NCBI GenBank assembly: GCA_958298945.1
Contig: OY282607.1
Span: forward strand, 50,011,020-50,075,019
Length of the DNA: 64,000 nt
Direction of reading: 5' to 3'
Origin: Atherix ibis
Lineage: Eukaryota > Arthropoda > Insecta > Diptera > Athericidae
The translations under genes and the position numbers were made by a program. Positions 46,797 through 58,969 of the stretch are shown here, piece by piece. Each line of letters begins with the position of its first letter. Within the stretch, counting starts at the first letter, position 1. Below the pieces are notes generated by a model, which did no database searches, was not told where the DNA came from, and saw nothing but the letters and a program-made list of their open reading frames with translations.

Positions 46797-47045
46797 CATC
46801 TTTACCGACACTACGAGCGCAATTTCTCGGATGTTCTAAGGACTTATTGAACGACCCTCGTAGTATAAATGTCTGAAAATTCAGTTTATTCAGCTACTGG
46901 AAAATGTCGGTCTGAGAGATAGGTATTTAGTTTGTGGAAATAACCAAAGAGTAGAACAGGTCGCAACTTCCAAAGCAATCTAGAATGACATACACGATCG
47001 AAAGTGTGCGAAATGTCAAGAAATATGCCATGGCACTATTCTCTT

Positions 47046-48251
47046 CCCGAGCACTCTATATATTAAAATTTAAGCGAATTTAGTCTATAGAAGCAAAATA
47101 TTAAAATTATTTACTTATTTGAAAGAAAATGTAAATAAATAGAAATACGGAGAAAAGGTTTGACAATCGCCTGAGAAATCCTAAACAAGTCATGAAACAT
47201 TTATTAAAGTCTTACTCGTATCTTCACTATATCATATGTATAAAATTTAAAAAATAATCACAAACTATACATTCCAACTAATAAGATAGTCTAGAGTTGA
47301 GAGCTAAAATATTTCACAAATAGAATAGGAATATGTCTGAAAAGTTTGTTAGTCTTTCAAATCGACATAAAATAAAATACAAATATTAACTGAGAGAAAT
47401 GATAATAATCAAATACTCGTAGATAAAAGTTATCTACTTAAAATAGGTTGATTCACAAATCCTAATAATTCTACGATTTACAAGTTTTCAACTATAAAAA
47501 TATCAATGCAGATTCTAACATATAGAATTGTGAAAATATATGTTACATTGTTCATTTTTGCTCGGAATTACTTACTATTCATATCAAATTTTGTTCTATA
47601 CATATTTGTGTTTGTGTCTTTTTTTATATCATTCAGCTACAAACTTTATCAAATACAAAAAAAAAGAGAAAACTTTCATAAACTTCTATATGATAAGCAA
47701 ACTTATGTCTTATTATGTCTGGCTTTATTGGATGGAAAGTCAATTTTTTTATATGTTATTCTTGTAATTTGATCTCATATATTAGATTTATGAATGACCA
47801 TTTCGATCGGATAATATAGATAACGAAAAGAACAGAATAAATAGTTTAGTTAACTTTCAGTTAAAGAAATTAGAAAGTTTTATAGAATTAAACATTAATA
47901 AATTATTGAAACAGAAAAAAAACTTACAGCTTTTACATTTATTTATATAGAAAATTTAGAAAAGCAAAAATTTTTTATACAGCTGGAGAGAATTTTTTCA
48001 CTACTAGTAAGCTTAGAATTGAAGAAATACTCATATTTACTATAATGTAAAAGTTTCTTTTAAGGTCGCTCAAACTTTAAATTCAAATAAATATAATTTA
48101 TGTATGCCTTTTCATTCAAAACAAATTATAACTGATATTATTAATTTTATATTAATTCAAATCAAATTATCCTGAAATTGCCTTATTTCATATCGCTAGT
48201 TCACTTGACCCAAATTTGGATGATATTCTTAGATACATTAGGCTGTATTAA
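47046..48251. other. AT-rich spacer, no gene seen
   Basis: No supported gene. The 88- and 75-codon frames at 47506-47772 are hydrophobic and AT-driven; I see no motif. Confidence 0.5.
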
Positions 48252-49431
48252 TACAGGATGCGTTTTATATTCCTGGTCGAAGTTTTTTTTAATAACTTTT
48301 AAATAAAATATAATTTCATAAGTTATATTTTATTGATTATATATATGATCTTAAGCATTATGTATGTCATATGATATTAGTTAAATGCTTACCACTAGCC
48401 GCGACGTAAATGCTAGCTCTTTTAAGAACATTTTTTATAACGTTTTCGTAGACTTCAGGTGTTATTCTAACAATTTCGTTTTGAATGTTATTCTTAAGCA
48501 TCGAGGTTATGGTTGGTTTGTTAGTGTACACTTTTTTTACGAAGAAATCGGGAAGGTTTAAATCAGGGGATCGCGCGGCCAGTCGATATCACCACTTTTT
48601 GACATTATTCGACCGGGAAACATTTCTCCCAAAATTTGCATTGTAGCACGACCTGTGTGTGATGTGGCACCGTTTTATTGGAACCATATGTTCTGTAGAT
48701 CTAATTGATCGAATGCGAGTAGAAGAAAGTTTTCCAACATGTCTCGATAGCGTTCACCAGTAACTGTTACAGCATTGCCTTCAACATCCTCCATGAAATA
48801 TGGCCCAATGATTCTGCCGTACTAAATGCCGCATCATACATTTAATCTACGACAGTGTAGTTGTTTTTGTTGTATCAGTTGAGGGTTCTCAGTGCTATTC
48901 TGTTTATTAATAAATAAAGCCAAGTCGAAGTGTGCTTCGTCGTCCATAGAGATTTTTTCGCAAAAATGGTGGTCGTATACACTGAGCTGTAAAACTTGAG
49001 TACTCCAGTCTCGCCTCCATTTATGGTTATTTTCCTATAGCTGTTTTGTCAACTGAATTTTATATAGGAAAAAAGTAAATTTTTTTAAGAATTTTAACAA
49101 ACATGATGGAGATATTCCCAATTCTTGTGCACGGCGTCGATGGGAGATACCCGGACATTCAGCACTGCATCGACCTTACTACATCGATCTTTTCAAATAA
49201 ACGTTAGTTTAATTGTTGCCCAATCTTGGCTTTATCTACCAGTATATGCATATTTTTTAAATTATTCATTAGACGCTGAATGGTTGACTTGCTCTGCATG
49301 TCATTAAAACAAAAAAAGTCACGTTATTTTCTCCGCGTATTCACAATTGAATAATTATTTAAATAAAATGTTTTAATAGTTATAAGTCGTTGTTGCGGCA
49401 TTAGATGCTTAGTAATCAATGTACAGTAATA

Positions 49432-49655
49432 AATCTCATTTAAACCAAAATGCCGGCTAAACAACAAGAGCAGTGATTGCTGTCAATCACTCTCTTATTC
49501 TCTGCGACTTTCAAGTGTCAATATACAGATGTCATTCAAATCAAAATGGCGGCTAAGCAAAAAGAGCAGTGATTGCTCTCAATTACTCTCTGCGACTGTC
49601 AAGTGTCAATATACAGATGTCATTCAAATCAAAATGGCGACCAAACAACATCAAT
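49432..49655. repeat. Tandem repeat, about 88-base unit, 2.5 copies
   Basis: Each unit has GCGACT(T/G)TCAAGTGTCA, then ATACAGATGTCATTCAAATC, AAAATGGCGGCTAAGCAA, GAGCAGTGATTGCT. Full units start at 49501 and 49589; a diverged partial precedes at 49432 and the last breaks off near 49650. The array lies between the transposase start and the terminal repeat of the element 48254-51020, so it is that element's subterminal region, a place where transposase-binding repeats occur in other Tc1/mariner elements. Confidence 0.85.
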
Positions 49656-49671
49656 CTGGAACATAAAAAGC

Positions 49672-51006
49672 TTAGATTAAAGAAGAACTGGATAGGCATC
49701 TACACAAGAATTCTGACCGAATTTTGTGGCAATACATTCGTAGAACGCACATACATGCAATACAACAGATACGGCGTAAATCATTGGGGGCCAATTGTAA
49801 AGTTCAGCATGCGATTGAAGCGGTTCGCTTAAACCATTTTTCATTTGTAATATCATTTATGCGTAAAGAAGCAGATTTTTTAATATTGCAGGTCTTATTG
49901 TTTGATGGAATAAGTTTTGTAAATATGCAATAAAACACAATATTCTTTTTTTAAATATTTATTTATTTATTATCTATTTTCATTTTATTTATTTCACTAT
50001 ATATTATTAAAACAATTATAACGTGCAAGAGTATATAAAAATAGAAATCAACTTTTCCCGCAACCATTTATTCTGTGGGAATCTGTAATATTAACATATA
50101 AATATACGATCCTTACATTTTCTTTTTTAATTAAGAATTAATATAAATTGAAGTATTTTTTGCACTATTAAAAAAATTCGTTCCCTTCAATTTTCTTGCA
50201 CACATTTTTTGTACGCCGGCACTGAACTACAATATTTTCGGGTAAACATTGAACTGTCAACATCGCATTTGCTCATTAAATGCCGAACTTTCCACTTTTT
50301 CGATAAAATAAATCATTCAAAACCATCTAAACACATTATGAACTAAATTTTTGTTAATTTCAGTAGTAAAAATGAAAATATCAACTTACCGAAAGAAAGA
50401 AATTCCCGGCTCCCTCATTCCTTCGGTTGAGCAGCAATTCTTAATAAAACACTTCATTTTCTGAAATAAAAAATTCGTATTAAGTTCTAACAACAATATA
50501 ACTATTTATAAAAATACTTACTTTTTCGTAAATACTTGAAAATAGATACAAACTACACTTTAAATTTCACTTTTTTATGTGACCAAATAACAATTTCAGA
50601 AATGACAAAGCTATCCCCTAAGTTTCCACTTTTATGGAGAATTAAAGTTTTAAAACTCTCCGAAAGTCTACAAAATTGAGGCGGTTTATATTTGATTGAT
50701 ATTTACGAAATGTATAATAAACCTAAAATAGAATTCCATTTCGTATCAAAAGATTGTGCAAAAAATTAAAATGACCTATCGTTGTATTTAAATTGTATTT
50801 TTGTTTCCAATAAGTGAATTAAAATAAATATAAATTATGCATTTGCAATTAAATAAATTTCCATTACGACACATAGATGGCAGTGGCTGCAATGTCTATG
50901 TTACATAAAAAATTTTTGACAGTCATATCCCCTTCATAAAAATTCTTACACAAAATTGCGTATACATATACGGTAGGGGCCTATCCAGGTATTCTTTAAT
51001 CTAAGG
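49672..51006. mobile_element. Unclassified 1.3-kb element with inverted ends and 8-base duplication
   Basis: The left end CTTAGATTAAAGAAGAACTG (49671 on) and right end, read inward from 51005, CTTAGATTAAAGAATACCTG, agree for 27 bases with three mismatches, both continuing GATAGGC. TAAAAAGC stands on both outer sides (49664-49671, 51007-51014). It sits inside the terminal repeat of the DEAHF-type element 48254-51020. An 8-base duplication is typical of hAT- and P-type transposons, but the ends do not obviously match either. No transposase is encoded: the longest frame (49569-49832) begins outside the element. It is therefore probably non-autonomous. The exact base where the end begins is uncertain by one or two positions because TSD and terminus share a C. 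Confidence 0.8.
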
Positions 51007-51022
51007 TAAAAAGCACTCTGTA

Positions 51023-54000
51023 TAAACAATTACTCTTTCAATGTTATGTTCCCTAATCAGAGAATCTGCAATGCAATGATTGATCATTTGGCTTTACGTC
51101 TCACATATTTAACTCTTGAAGTCGATGAGCAATTAAAGAATTTAGGTTTTCATAAACATTTTCGTTTACAAAAGTAATATTAACTTCCTTCACGTAATTT
51201 TTTTTAGGTTAGTGACACTTTCATATCAGTAAAAAATGATTCGAGTTTACTATGAATGTTGGTATCTGTCGTACAATTATTTCAACTACGAAATTCACAA
51301 ATGGCACGATATAATAACTTGAAATTTAAACGTGTTGCTCCATTGGGTGGATAGGCCTCTATATAATATTTTAATATATATACCTTAGATCAACGAACTC
51401 CTCGATAGGCTCCCACATTATATTTTCTTATATGTACACAAAATTTTATGTCCAAGCAATTACAATATAAATCGAACAACCTGTAGAATTTTTTTTTGTA
51501 TATATGAACCCCACCGACTTTAAGTTGTTGTTATGGAAATATTGTGAATTCTAAAAGCATAATTCATATACATTTTGACTCACTTATTTTAAATAGAAAT
51601 ATATCTAAACAAAACAACGATACGGTCATTATTTATATTTTTACAATTTTTTTTATATAAATGGAATCTTATTATGGTTTGTTATTTATTTTGCGCATCA
51701 ATTTTTTAGATTTTTGGAGCTATTTCTATGTACATTTTTATATTAATAGTAATCAGAAAATTAAATTTTAAATTCCTTTTTTAGTTAATATCTTATGTAA
51801 TCTGAAATAATTAAGAATAAGTTTATCCATTTTCATATAGAGTTTAATTTGTAAAGTCACTAAAAAATGGTTTCTTTTTATCATAAACAAAAATCTGTAC
51901 TTTTACAATTTGTGTGTAAATACTAAGAACACAATAATATATGTCAATCAAATGTTCCGGACAGACTTTTAGTGTTGCTATAGCAGAATTTCAAAGATAA
52001 CAAAATCCATTACAACATTGCAACAATTTCACTGTCATGTAGAAAACTAAAATTGCATTATGAGAATTAACTTAAAAATAATATGTAATTATAGTTATTC
52101 GTAGAAAAGCATTTATGAAATAAAATATCATCTCAAATTAGTTTACAATATCTGAAGCAATGTGAGGTACGTGGAGCACCTCACATTGCTTCAGATACTT
52201 TCACTAGAAAAATAATGTAAGGTGGCTGACTGAATTTTTATTAATTAAGAATTAAATTCAAATAATGATTGTAGGGCTAGGGCTACTTGTCCAAGATCTT
52301 TGCATCTAACTATGGAATACATCAGCCGTTGAACAGAATGTGCTTGTCTTATAATAATTGCTAGAAATTCAATCTCAATTTAATAAAAGAAACCTTGAAA
52401 AGCTCTTGCTTTTAGTGCTGCCTTAGATTTTTTGGTTTGGCATTGAACTTTTCTTATTATTGATAAAAAGTTCAGTCTTTTTCTTAATTGAGCCGAATCT
52501 TTTTGATCGGTGAATTGTTTTCCAGTATTTACTGTGGGTTGAAGCTCAGAGTCAATTTAAAAAACATTTCGATTAGTGGAAAAAATTTATATACAACCTT
52601 TTGATGAAAAATCTTATGACATAATTTTTATCCATGCTTAATAAAAAACAGTGGCTAATTTTTATTTATTACAGTATTCGAAAATTACATTTTTGTTACA
52701 TTTTATCTGAATTTGAAGAAAATGAAATCGTATGAAAGAAGCACGATCTCTCGGGATAGAAATTTTTATAATAAATGTAATCAAGTTTCATTATTAAAAA
52801 TATTCGTATAAGGGAATGACAGGGCATTGAGCTTATTTCCCTAAAAGATGTAAGCTTACATTACTCTACCATGGTCGAGATATTAAGGGAAGTTCTTCCA
52901 GTAGTACAACATTAATGGTGGAAATATAAAATTGATTTTAAACAGCATATCTTTATAATATTGATATATTGACAAGTGCTAAAAATACTCCTACATAACT
53001 GCTTTTTGAAAATGAGGAAAAATTCTCGTATATCATATTTTTACAAACATGACTTTGTTCTAATAACCGTATAGCGTGGCCAAGTTGACAACCGTATTGC
53101 GTGTCTATCAAAATTACTTTATTTAACTAAGTCTTTGAAAGCTGATAAAAATGAGCTCTATGACGAATTAAGTCTAGTTGCAAAAGCAATTCATCTATTT
53201 TCTGTCGTATTATGACTATATGTTTAAGCAGAGTATCGCACGAAGATTGTGTAGATCTAAACAGAGTGTCACACAGAAATATTAGTCGCTAAGTTGGGGA
53301 TTCCTTAAAATTATTATTATTTGAGAAACTTTAATATATTCAATTACTAAAAACGGATAAAAATTGTAACGCAATAACAATTTTTGATACCACAGTCATT
53401 TTCGGATACAAATGTATATGTTATGACTTTCTCTTTACTATTAAGGAGAGATTTCTGGATAGTACAACTCCAAATAATTGTTTACGTAAAAACGGTTAAG
53501 TAATCATCAATGATGTCATAACGTCACAATTTCTAACCGAGGTATTCCAATTCGTTACCCCAAAAATAACTCGTGAGTGCCCTCAGTCACCATCGTTCCA
53601 CCAAAGACGGATCCAAGATTTAGCCACAGTGACTTTCCCAATAGGATCTTTCTCAACTATACAAGTTAAGTGCCCCACATTTTGCAGCTTTTTGAGCCTG
53701 ATTTTATCAATATCCGGAATATCGTGTAAGTGATTAAAGATTTTATTAGGAAAAAAGGGGTGGAAGCGAGTATGCGCTTACAAATAGCCAATTATTCTTA
53801 AAAAATACTCCTCTCGAATGCCTCTAAGACTGCAGTCTACTGAACGATTACAGCTATTTCAAGTCTTAAAATTTTTAGTGATTATATACATTCTCAAGAA
53901 CACACACATTTGCAAAATTACAATTTTTTTTCACATAATAAATTGACTTAAAGTTACTTTACGAATAAAACTATTTATAAAAAATTATAAATTTATACTA

Positions 54001-54049
54001 ATTTGTTCGCAAATACCTTTGAAATTTAACTTTCTGATATTTGCTAAAA
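51023..54049. other. AT-rich spacer, about 3 kb
   Basis: No secure gene. Near 53580-53760 the minus strand reads protein-like text (NKIFNHLHDIPDIDKIRLKK, then VTVAKSWIRLWWNDGD) for about 60 codons; I do not recognise it. The palindrome at 52149-52197 is listed separately. Confidence 0.4.
52149..52197. repeat. Perfect palindrome, 20-base arms, 9-base loop
   Basis: TATCTGAAGCAATGTGAGGT at 52149-52168 is followed by ACGTGGAGC and then its exact complement at 52178-52197. Both arms are moderately GC-rich in an AT-rich setting. No element ends were recognised around it. Confidence 0.93.
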
Positions 54050-55165
54050 TTCAAGTTCAAGTTCAAGTTTGCTTTATTGCATATCCTTGACATTTTACAT
54101 TTTTCGTATAATACAATCTTAATACTATTTTCTCTTAAGAATATTTAATCCTAGCTCAATCTTTGTCTTTATTAGTTCTTAGCTTTCTGCTATCCTTGAA
54201 TTTACTTCTAATCCATATATAATATTTTATTTACCTTTATTATGATATTTAAAAAAAAACATGCTTACATCTTAAACCTAACCTTAACCCTTAAATCTAC
54301 CCTTATAAACTAAATATGCGTTTTTATACAATTATTCTTAAAACTAAACTCTATTTTTGAATTCGGCAATTGCTGCATTCGATGAGTCTTCTTGATTCGG
54401 TGCTTCCGACCTCATATGATGTAACTGCTAACCTCGATGTTGTCCCTTTCTTCTTTTAGATCTAAAGACGTTGCTTCAGAGCTTCTTTTGTGTCCTCCAA
54501 TAGAAGTAACGGTGACAGATACTTGGAATTTCTCAAGATATCCAGTAAGTTGTTATCCGTTAGCTTCCTTACTGCTCTGTTTTGATGATGGGCCAATGGT
54601 TTCACCCATTTGTGCATTATTCCGATTTGCCATACTACAAATGGGGAAACGTCTTTCTTTCGGTATAACATCTCGTTTGATATAAACTTTTTTGTCTGTC
54701 GAGATCTGCCGAGCCCTGTGGCTTTTCTTAAGATCTTCTCTTCTATCCTGTGCATTTCTGTTGCCACTGTTCGGGGAAAAAGATGACCAGATCGGGAAGC
54801 CGTAGTATAGGTACGTTCTTATAAATTGTTTATAAATAATAATTTTCACGTCCTAGCGTAGGATTTCTGAGCGATACATTCTCAGAAGCCCACAATATAT
54901 GCCGTTGGCTATTTTAATTTTATTCCTGACAAAGGAGTTGATTTTGAGGTTGTTGTTAATATTCAAGCCTATATACTTAAGACTCACCATGCGCCTTATT
55001 ATCGGGTCACTCTTATCTCCAAATCCGCAGTCTACGAATTTCTTCTGCCCTGACGGCGTGAAGCATAAGCACTCCGACTTTGGAATGTATACTTGAAAAT
55101 CCCATTCCTTATAGTATTCTGTCAGTTTATTGATTGATACCTTCATAGCTTCCAATACTTAGGTT
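54050..55165 (-). mobile_element. Non-LTR retrotransposon 3' part with hexamer tail
   Basis: Minus-strand remnant of a second non-LTR family, of I/Jockey-superfamily type. From 55155 down: MEAMKVSINKLTEYYKEWDF, YIPKSECLCFTPSGQKKF, SLKYIGLNINNNLKI (RT thumb-side motif), NKIKIANGIYCGLLRM; next KIIIYKQFIRTYLYYGFPIW (54790-54849) and, in another frame, EMHRIEEKILRKATGLGRSR, TKKFISNEMLYRK, ending near 54462. An untranslated part leads to AATAAA (plus 54073-54078 as TTTATT) and then three or so copies of ACTTGA (plus 54050-54070 as TTCAAG). The 5' side is truncated near 55165. Simple-repeat tails of this sort replace polyA in some I-superfamily elements. One or two frameshifts; catalytic core absent. 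Confidence 0.75.
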
Positions 55166-55389
55166 CCATTGATGCACTATTTTTACATTTATCTATTAGT
55201 ATTGCGAGTATGTAAAAAAAACTAAGGTTTAAATAATATTTTTTATTGCATTCAGGTGTGGCATTATCTTGTAGGTTCAACCCAATCATAATCAAAAATA
55301 TGACTGATACTGATTGGGTTATCGGAAAATCACTAGAGTTATTCGCATCTATGTTATTATTATAATAATTAGTAGCTAACAGATTAGGC

Positions 55390-56170
55390 TTTATTTCGCA
55401 AAGGGAAAGTTCTGTAAATTTAACGGTGATAATGACTTACAAGAGCTTCAGCGCCAACAATGGTTCACGAAATTCCGTGCTGGTGATTTTGATCTCAACG
55501 ACGGTTCATGGTTAGAAAGGCTAACCGGGGCTAATGACGACAAATTAAAGGCATAATTTTTAGGCAAACCAGCATTACACGATGCGAAAGAATGCAGAAA
55601 TATTGAGCATCCATCATTCAAGTGTTTACAATCACCTGACGAAGCTGAGATACGTAAGCAAGCTTGATGTTTGGATTCCTTATTAACTCAAAAAAGTTAA
55701 TTTGATGGAAAACGATCCTTTTTTTAAGTGATTAATAATGATTAATCCTTTTTTTAAGAGTTGATAAGTTGATCGTTCACAACAATATATTTTTGGCCCC
55801 GGCTTGATGATCCTCTGCAAACGACATCGAAAGCGGATATTCATTAGAGGAACGTTATGTGTGGTGGGATTTTAAAGGTGTTGTATTTTTTGAGCTTCTA
55901 CTAAGGAAACAAATAATCAATTCAGAAGTATACTATCGGCAATTGCACAGTTTGAACAAGTTTACCATCCAGAAACGTCTGAAGCTCATTAATCACATCA
56001 AAAAATATTGTAACCTATCAAAAAATATTGTAGCTTGCGCCGTTAGATTTCCACATATTTCGGTCTCTTCAAAACTCCTTGCGTAATATGACCTTCTATT
56101 CAGAAGAGGCTGTAAACCAGCACCTTATTCAGTTCTTTGCCGTTAAATATAAGATCTCATCATCATAAAA
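55390..56170 (+). mobile_element. Degraded mariner fragment
   Basis: Mariner text in broken frames: QQWFTKFRAGDFDLNDGSW (first helix-turn-helix), HHSSVYNHLTKLRYVSKLDV with WIPY in place of WVPH, then a deletion across the first Asp, then VWWDFKGVVFFELLLRKQII, NSEVYYRQLHSLNKF (55859-56086), another gap over the second and third Asps, and the C-terminal piece FRSLQNSLRNMTFYSEEAVN at about 56058-56115. It is similar to the fragment at 60.6 kb (shared VWWDFKG and INSEVY phrases), so both derive from one lineage. It ends about 220 bases before the first exon of the sulfotransferase gene. Confidence 0.75.
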
Positions 56171-56397
56171 TTTGTAAAAAAACGTACCGTACAAAGGAAT
56201 GCAATTGAGAATTTCTCCTGGTAATCTAATTCATATATTCGTTTTGATACATGTCAGACCCTCATAGTATTGTTTAATTTAGGTAGCATTATATTCAATA
56301 TCATAACATTATTAGTTACTTTAACATAAAATCAAATAACATAAAACATTAACAATTTCTTTGTTTTAATTTTTTCAGATGGTTACCCAATGTGGCA

Positions 56398-56700
56398 ATG
56401 AGGCCTGTAGGGCCAGATATCTTACAAACCGACTGTATATTAGTCGTAGGCGTATCCCGTCCTAAATTAGCTGCCGTATTTTTAACCGTCATGTTGATTT
56501 CACTATTTTTGACATTTCATGTTTTATATGATAGTGCCGTGTATAACATACAAGCGGCACAAGCTGTCTCCGAAAATCGCTTATCTTTACTAACAAATCA
56601 AGTTTCACAACTCAGTTCTGATGACTTCAACACTATCAACCATCCCGTAGTCTATCCGAGTCGAGTACATTTTCCGAAGACAAGTAGGCGATTACCACAG
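56398..56700 (+). CDS. Heparan sulfate glucosamine 3-O-sulfotransferase, exon with N-terminus
   Basis: First recognised coding exon of an Hs3st-type gene, whose product transfers sulfate from PAPS to the 3-OH of glucosamine in heparan sulfate in the Golgi. Start ATG 56398 (MRPVGPDILQ) has a purine at -3. Residues 24-44 (LAAVFLTVMLISLFLTFHVL) form a single membrane span, giving the type II topology usual for Golgi sulfotransferases. A stem region follows to RRLPQ, where the exon stops at CAG/GTAGGG (56700/56701). A good acceptor (polypyrimidine, CAG at 56376-56378) precedes the exon, so an upstream non-coding or coding exon is likely. The frame stays open back to that acceptor (WLPNVA), and an out-of-frame ATG at 56379 could act as a 28-codon upstream frame. 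Confidence 0.85.
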
Positions 56701-56770
56701 GTAGGGCAGCATCTGACTCGATTTTCCACCTTAAATATCTAATGTGATTTTTCTGATAATTAAATTTTAG
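56701..56770 (+). other. Phase-0 intron of 70 bases
   Basis: GTAGGG at the 5' border and TTAAATTTTAG at the 3' border. Removing it joins RRLPQ to [12 protein letters not shown] without loss of frame, matching the expected start of the sulfotransferase domain. Confidence 0.9.
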
Positions 56771-57016
<246 letters not shown>

Positions 57017-58969
57017 TAATAAACTTATTACAAATAAAAATGAAAATAAAATCATAACTATTGTAAAAATGTATGTACGAGTATATTGAATTATAGGGCT
57101 TTAGGGTAGAAATTATTGTTAGTTTTTATTTGCATGTATTTTTTCATAAAAATAATACCAATTTCAAACAGTTAATAACCGTTTGAGCTTATCATTTTGT
57201 TAAAAAAAAAGTTGTAATGTTAATACGGTTGGTTTCTTAGCATATTTTTGTATATGTAAACTTCCACTTATCAGTTATTTCTAAAATGTATCAAACAACA
57301 ATTGTTTGCTTAACTTTAAAATTTATTAAAAAGTCGAAAATAAAGAAAAATAAATAGGTGAACAGTGAAATTTTCCCAAACGTACTATTTATGTTTTTTT
57401 TTCCTTAAAATTAAAACTAGGTCCAATCAATGAAAACCATTTTCAAACTCTAAAGAATTCTGAAGACAAATTCGCAATATTTTTAAAATAATTACTTTTT
57501 AAAAGTGATTATCCTCTGGTTTTTACAAGTAATCGTCATTCCTAATTGTAAAATCTTTAATTAGAAAGCACGTATTTTCTATGAAATAATTGTAAATTCA
57601 GATCGATTTGTATTTTTAATTGTTAAATAAACACTAAATTGTAGAAAAGATCCAATATTAGAAAAGTAATTGTAATTATAAAAATCATAGTAAATATATA
57701 AGTGTGTATACATGTGCATCAGTCAATGGTAAATGTTTGACTGAAACAAGAAAACTTTGAGAATTCAGCATAAATTGCTAAACTACTAAGAAAGAATTTT
57801 TACTTTGGAAAAACAGAAAACTCCTTTTAAACATTGTTTGGGGAGCATTTTGAGATGTTATCAGTCTGATCACGGAAAGTCTCTTCTGCAATGGTGGATG
57901 TAGTAAAAATGGAGTGAGTTCCTGTGACCATTTATGTGTACAGAACTCTGCTGGCAAACAAATAGCAACTCAGCAATGATACTGAATAACTTCTTAACTT
58001 CGAATAGCAATCGTTTCTGTTCCAACTTCGAACTTTTACTAATGTCTTTATAAAGGATAATAGTCTTGCCAAAGCAATGGTGTACTATTTATCAAATTAG
58101 TTCTTATAAAAGTTTACTAATAATATCAACATTATCATATCGGACATTTAGATGGAAGTTTCTGTGAATATTAATACAGAATGGAAACAAATTCTTAATA
58201 TTGTTTTTCACTTAGTATTTGTCAATTTTAATATTTTATTAGATATTGATTATTTAAAAGCCAATTGAATAGGCTAAATTCAAAACTCAAAATGGTTACT
58301 ATTTTTGTTTACGAATTTATATTGTTGATAAGCAAACAAGCCTAGGGCGACTACTTACGTAAGACCTTGGAACTAATTGACATTGGTTGGCATTATCTAA
58401 ATAAAAAAAGATTGATGATATAAGATGATAGAGTATATTTTATAATCAAGATTAAATAAGAATATATTCTAGAATCTGAAGATGTATATGTAAATGAAAA
58501 TGATTGCACTTGATTGATAGTACTCAGGAAAAGCAATGCCACAATCCTACGAGAAGAATGTTATGATAGAAGCTTTTGAGTAATAAATAAAGTAATCGTC
58601 TCTATAAGTAGTCTGGCTTGCTTTTCTGATACATCCCTATTCAATCTTTACAACCATGAGTCCTTATAAACATAATTGAGAGATATATGTTTTAAAAGCA
58701 TGCATGAATCTAGATTATATAAATAAAGTCGTCAAACTGGGATTAGCAGATCCGCTCGGGGCAGTTAAAGTCGTATCTTTAGTGATTGCATCTACGGTAA
58801 GGTTTGCTGAAACGATACGGACAAGAAATTCTACAAATATTCCGATTTATAATTTGTGAAAAACGTAACTGCAGATTAAAGGAAAAAATTTCCAAATTTT
58901 CTAAAATTTTTGTCGGTCGAAAAAGTTTGTGGCGTTTACTGGGTAAAATAGAGACGCTTAAATCACAGT

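Larger units (their letters stand above)
45515..46860 (-). mobile_element. Mariner element, family II copy 2, inside a retrotransposon
   Basis: Ends CGAGGGTCGTTCAATAAG at 45515 and its complement at 46860, with TA on both sides (45513-45514 and 46861-46862). Removing the element and one TA rejoins the Jockey-like RT. The leader between the right end and the start codon contains an extra rearrangement: a 22-base-arm perfect palindrome (46745-46796) next to another copy of the same phrase (about 46708-46733). Confidence 0.95.
45150..47045 (-). mobile_element. Jockey-like retrotransposon fragment, split by a mariner
   Basis: Minus-strand RT of the family seen at 25830-27630. The 5' part lies at 46863-47045 (CSGREYSAMAYFLTF, corresponding to CSLERKEYCPGVFLDI; then LDCFG, YLSQTDIF, FQTFIL) and the 3' part at 45150-45512 (SASVPQVSILGPMPYKTYTQ for motif B, ATYANLTVILTHHKD where YADD is YANL, then SFRIRTLQSRILRIIFNALF and a C-terminal trace). 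The mariner at 45515-46860 separates them at a TA. The catalytic motif C and many codons are mutated. No tail seen. Confidence 0.8.
48254..51020 (-). mobile_element. DEAHF-type (41-residue spacing) transposon with both ends
   Basis: The best-kept member of its family here. The left end CAGGATGCGTTTTATATTCC (48254) matches in inverted form the right end, which is read in two parts: up to TAAAAAGC at 49671 and again from TAAAAAGC to ACTCTG at 51007-51020. TA flanks both sides (48252-48253, 51021-51022). The gap is filled by another element (49672-51006). Minus-strand transposase in broken frames: STIQRLMNNLKN, RRRAQELGISPSCLLKFLKK (helix-turn-helix), MDDEAHFDLALFINKQNS (first Asp), GRIIGPYFMEDVEGNAVTVT, GERYRDMLENFLL, NIWFQ stop NGATSHTGRATM (Asp codon now Asn), SGDIDWP, RSPDLNLPDFF (third Asp), ITPEVYENVIKNVLKRA, KHLTNII. 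There are 41 residues between the last two acidic sites. Confidence 0.85.

Noticed and set aside
47506..47772. Hydrophobic 88-codon frame as a membrane protein
   Set aside because: T-rich sequence gives Phe/Leu/Ile-rich frames by chance; two overlapping frames are equally hydrophobic.
56392..56397. Start of the sulfotransferase at GTG 56392
   Set aside because: GTG is not expected as a nuclear start; ATG 56398 is used in the annotation.
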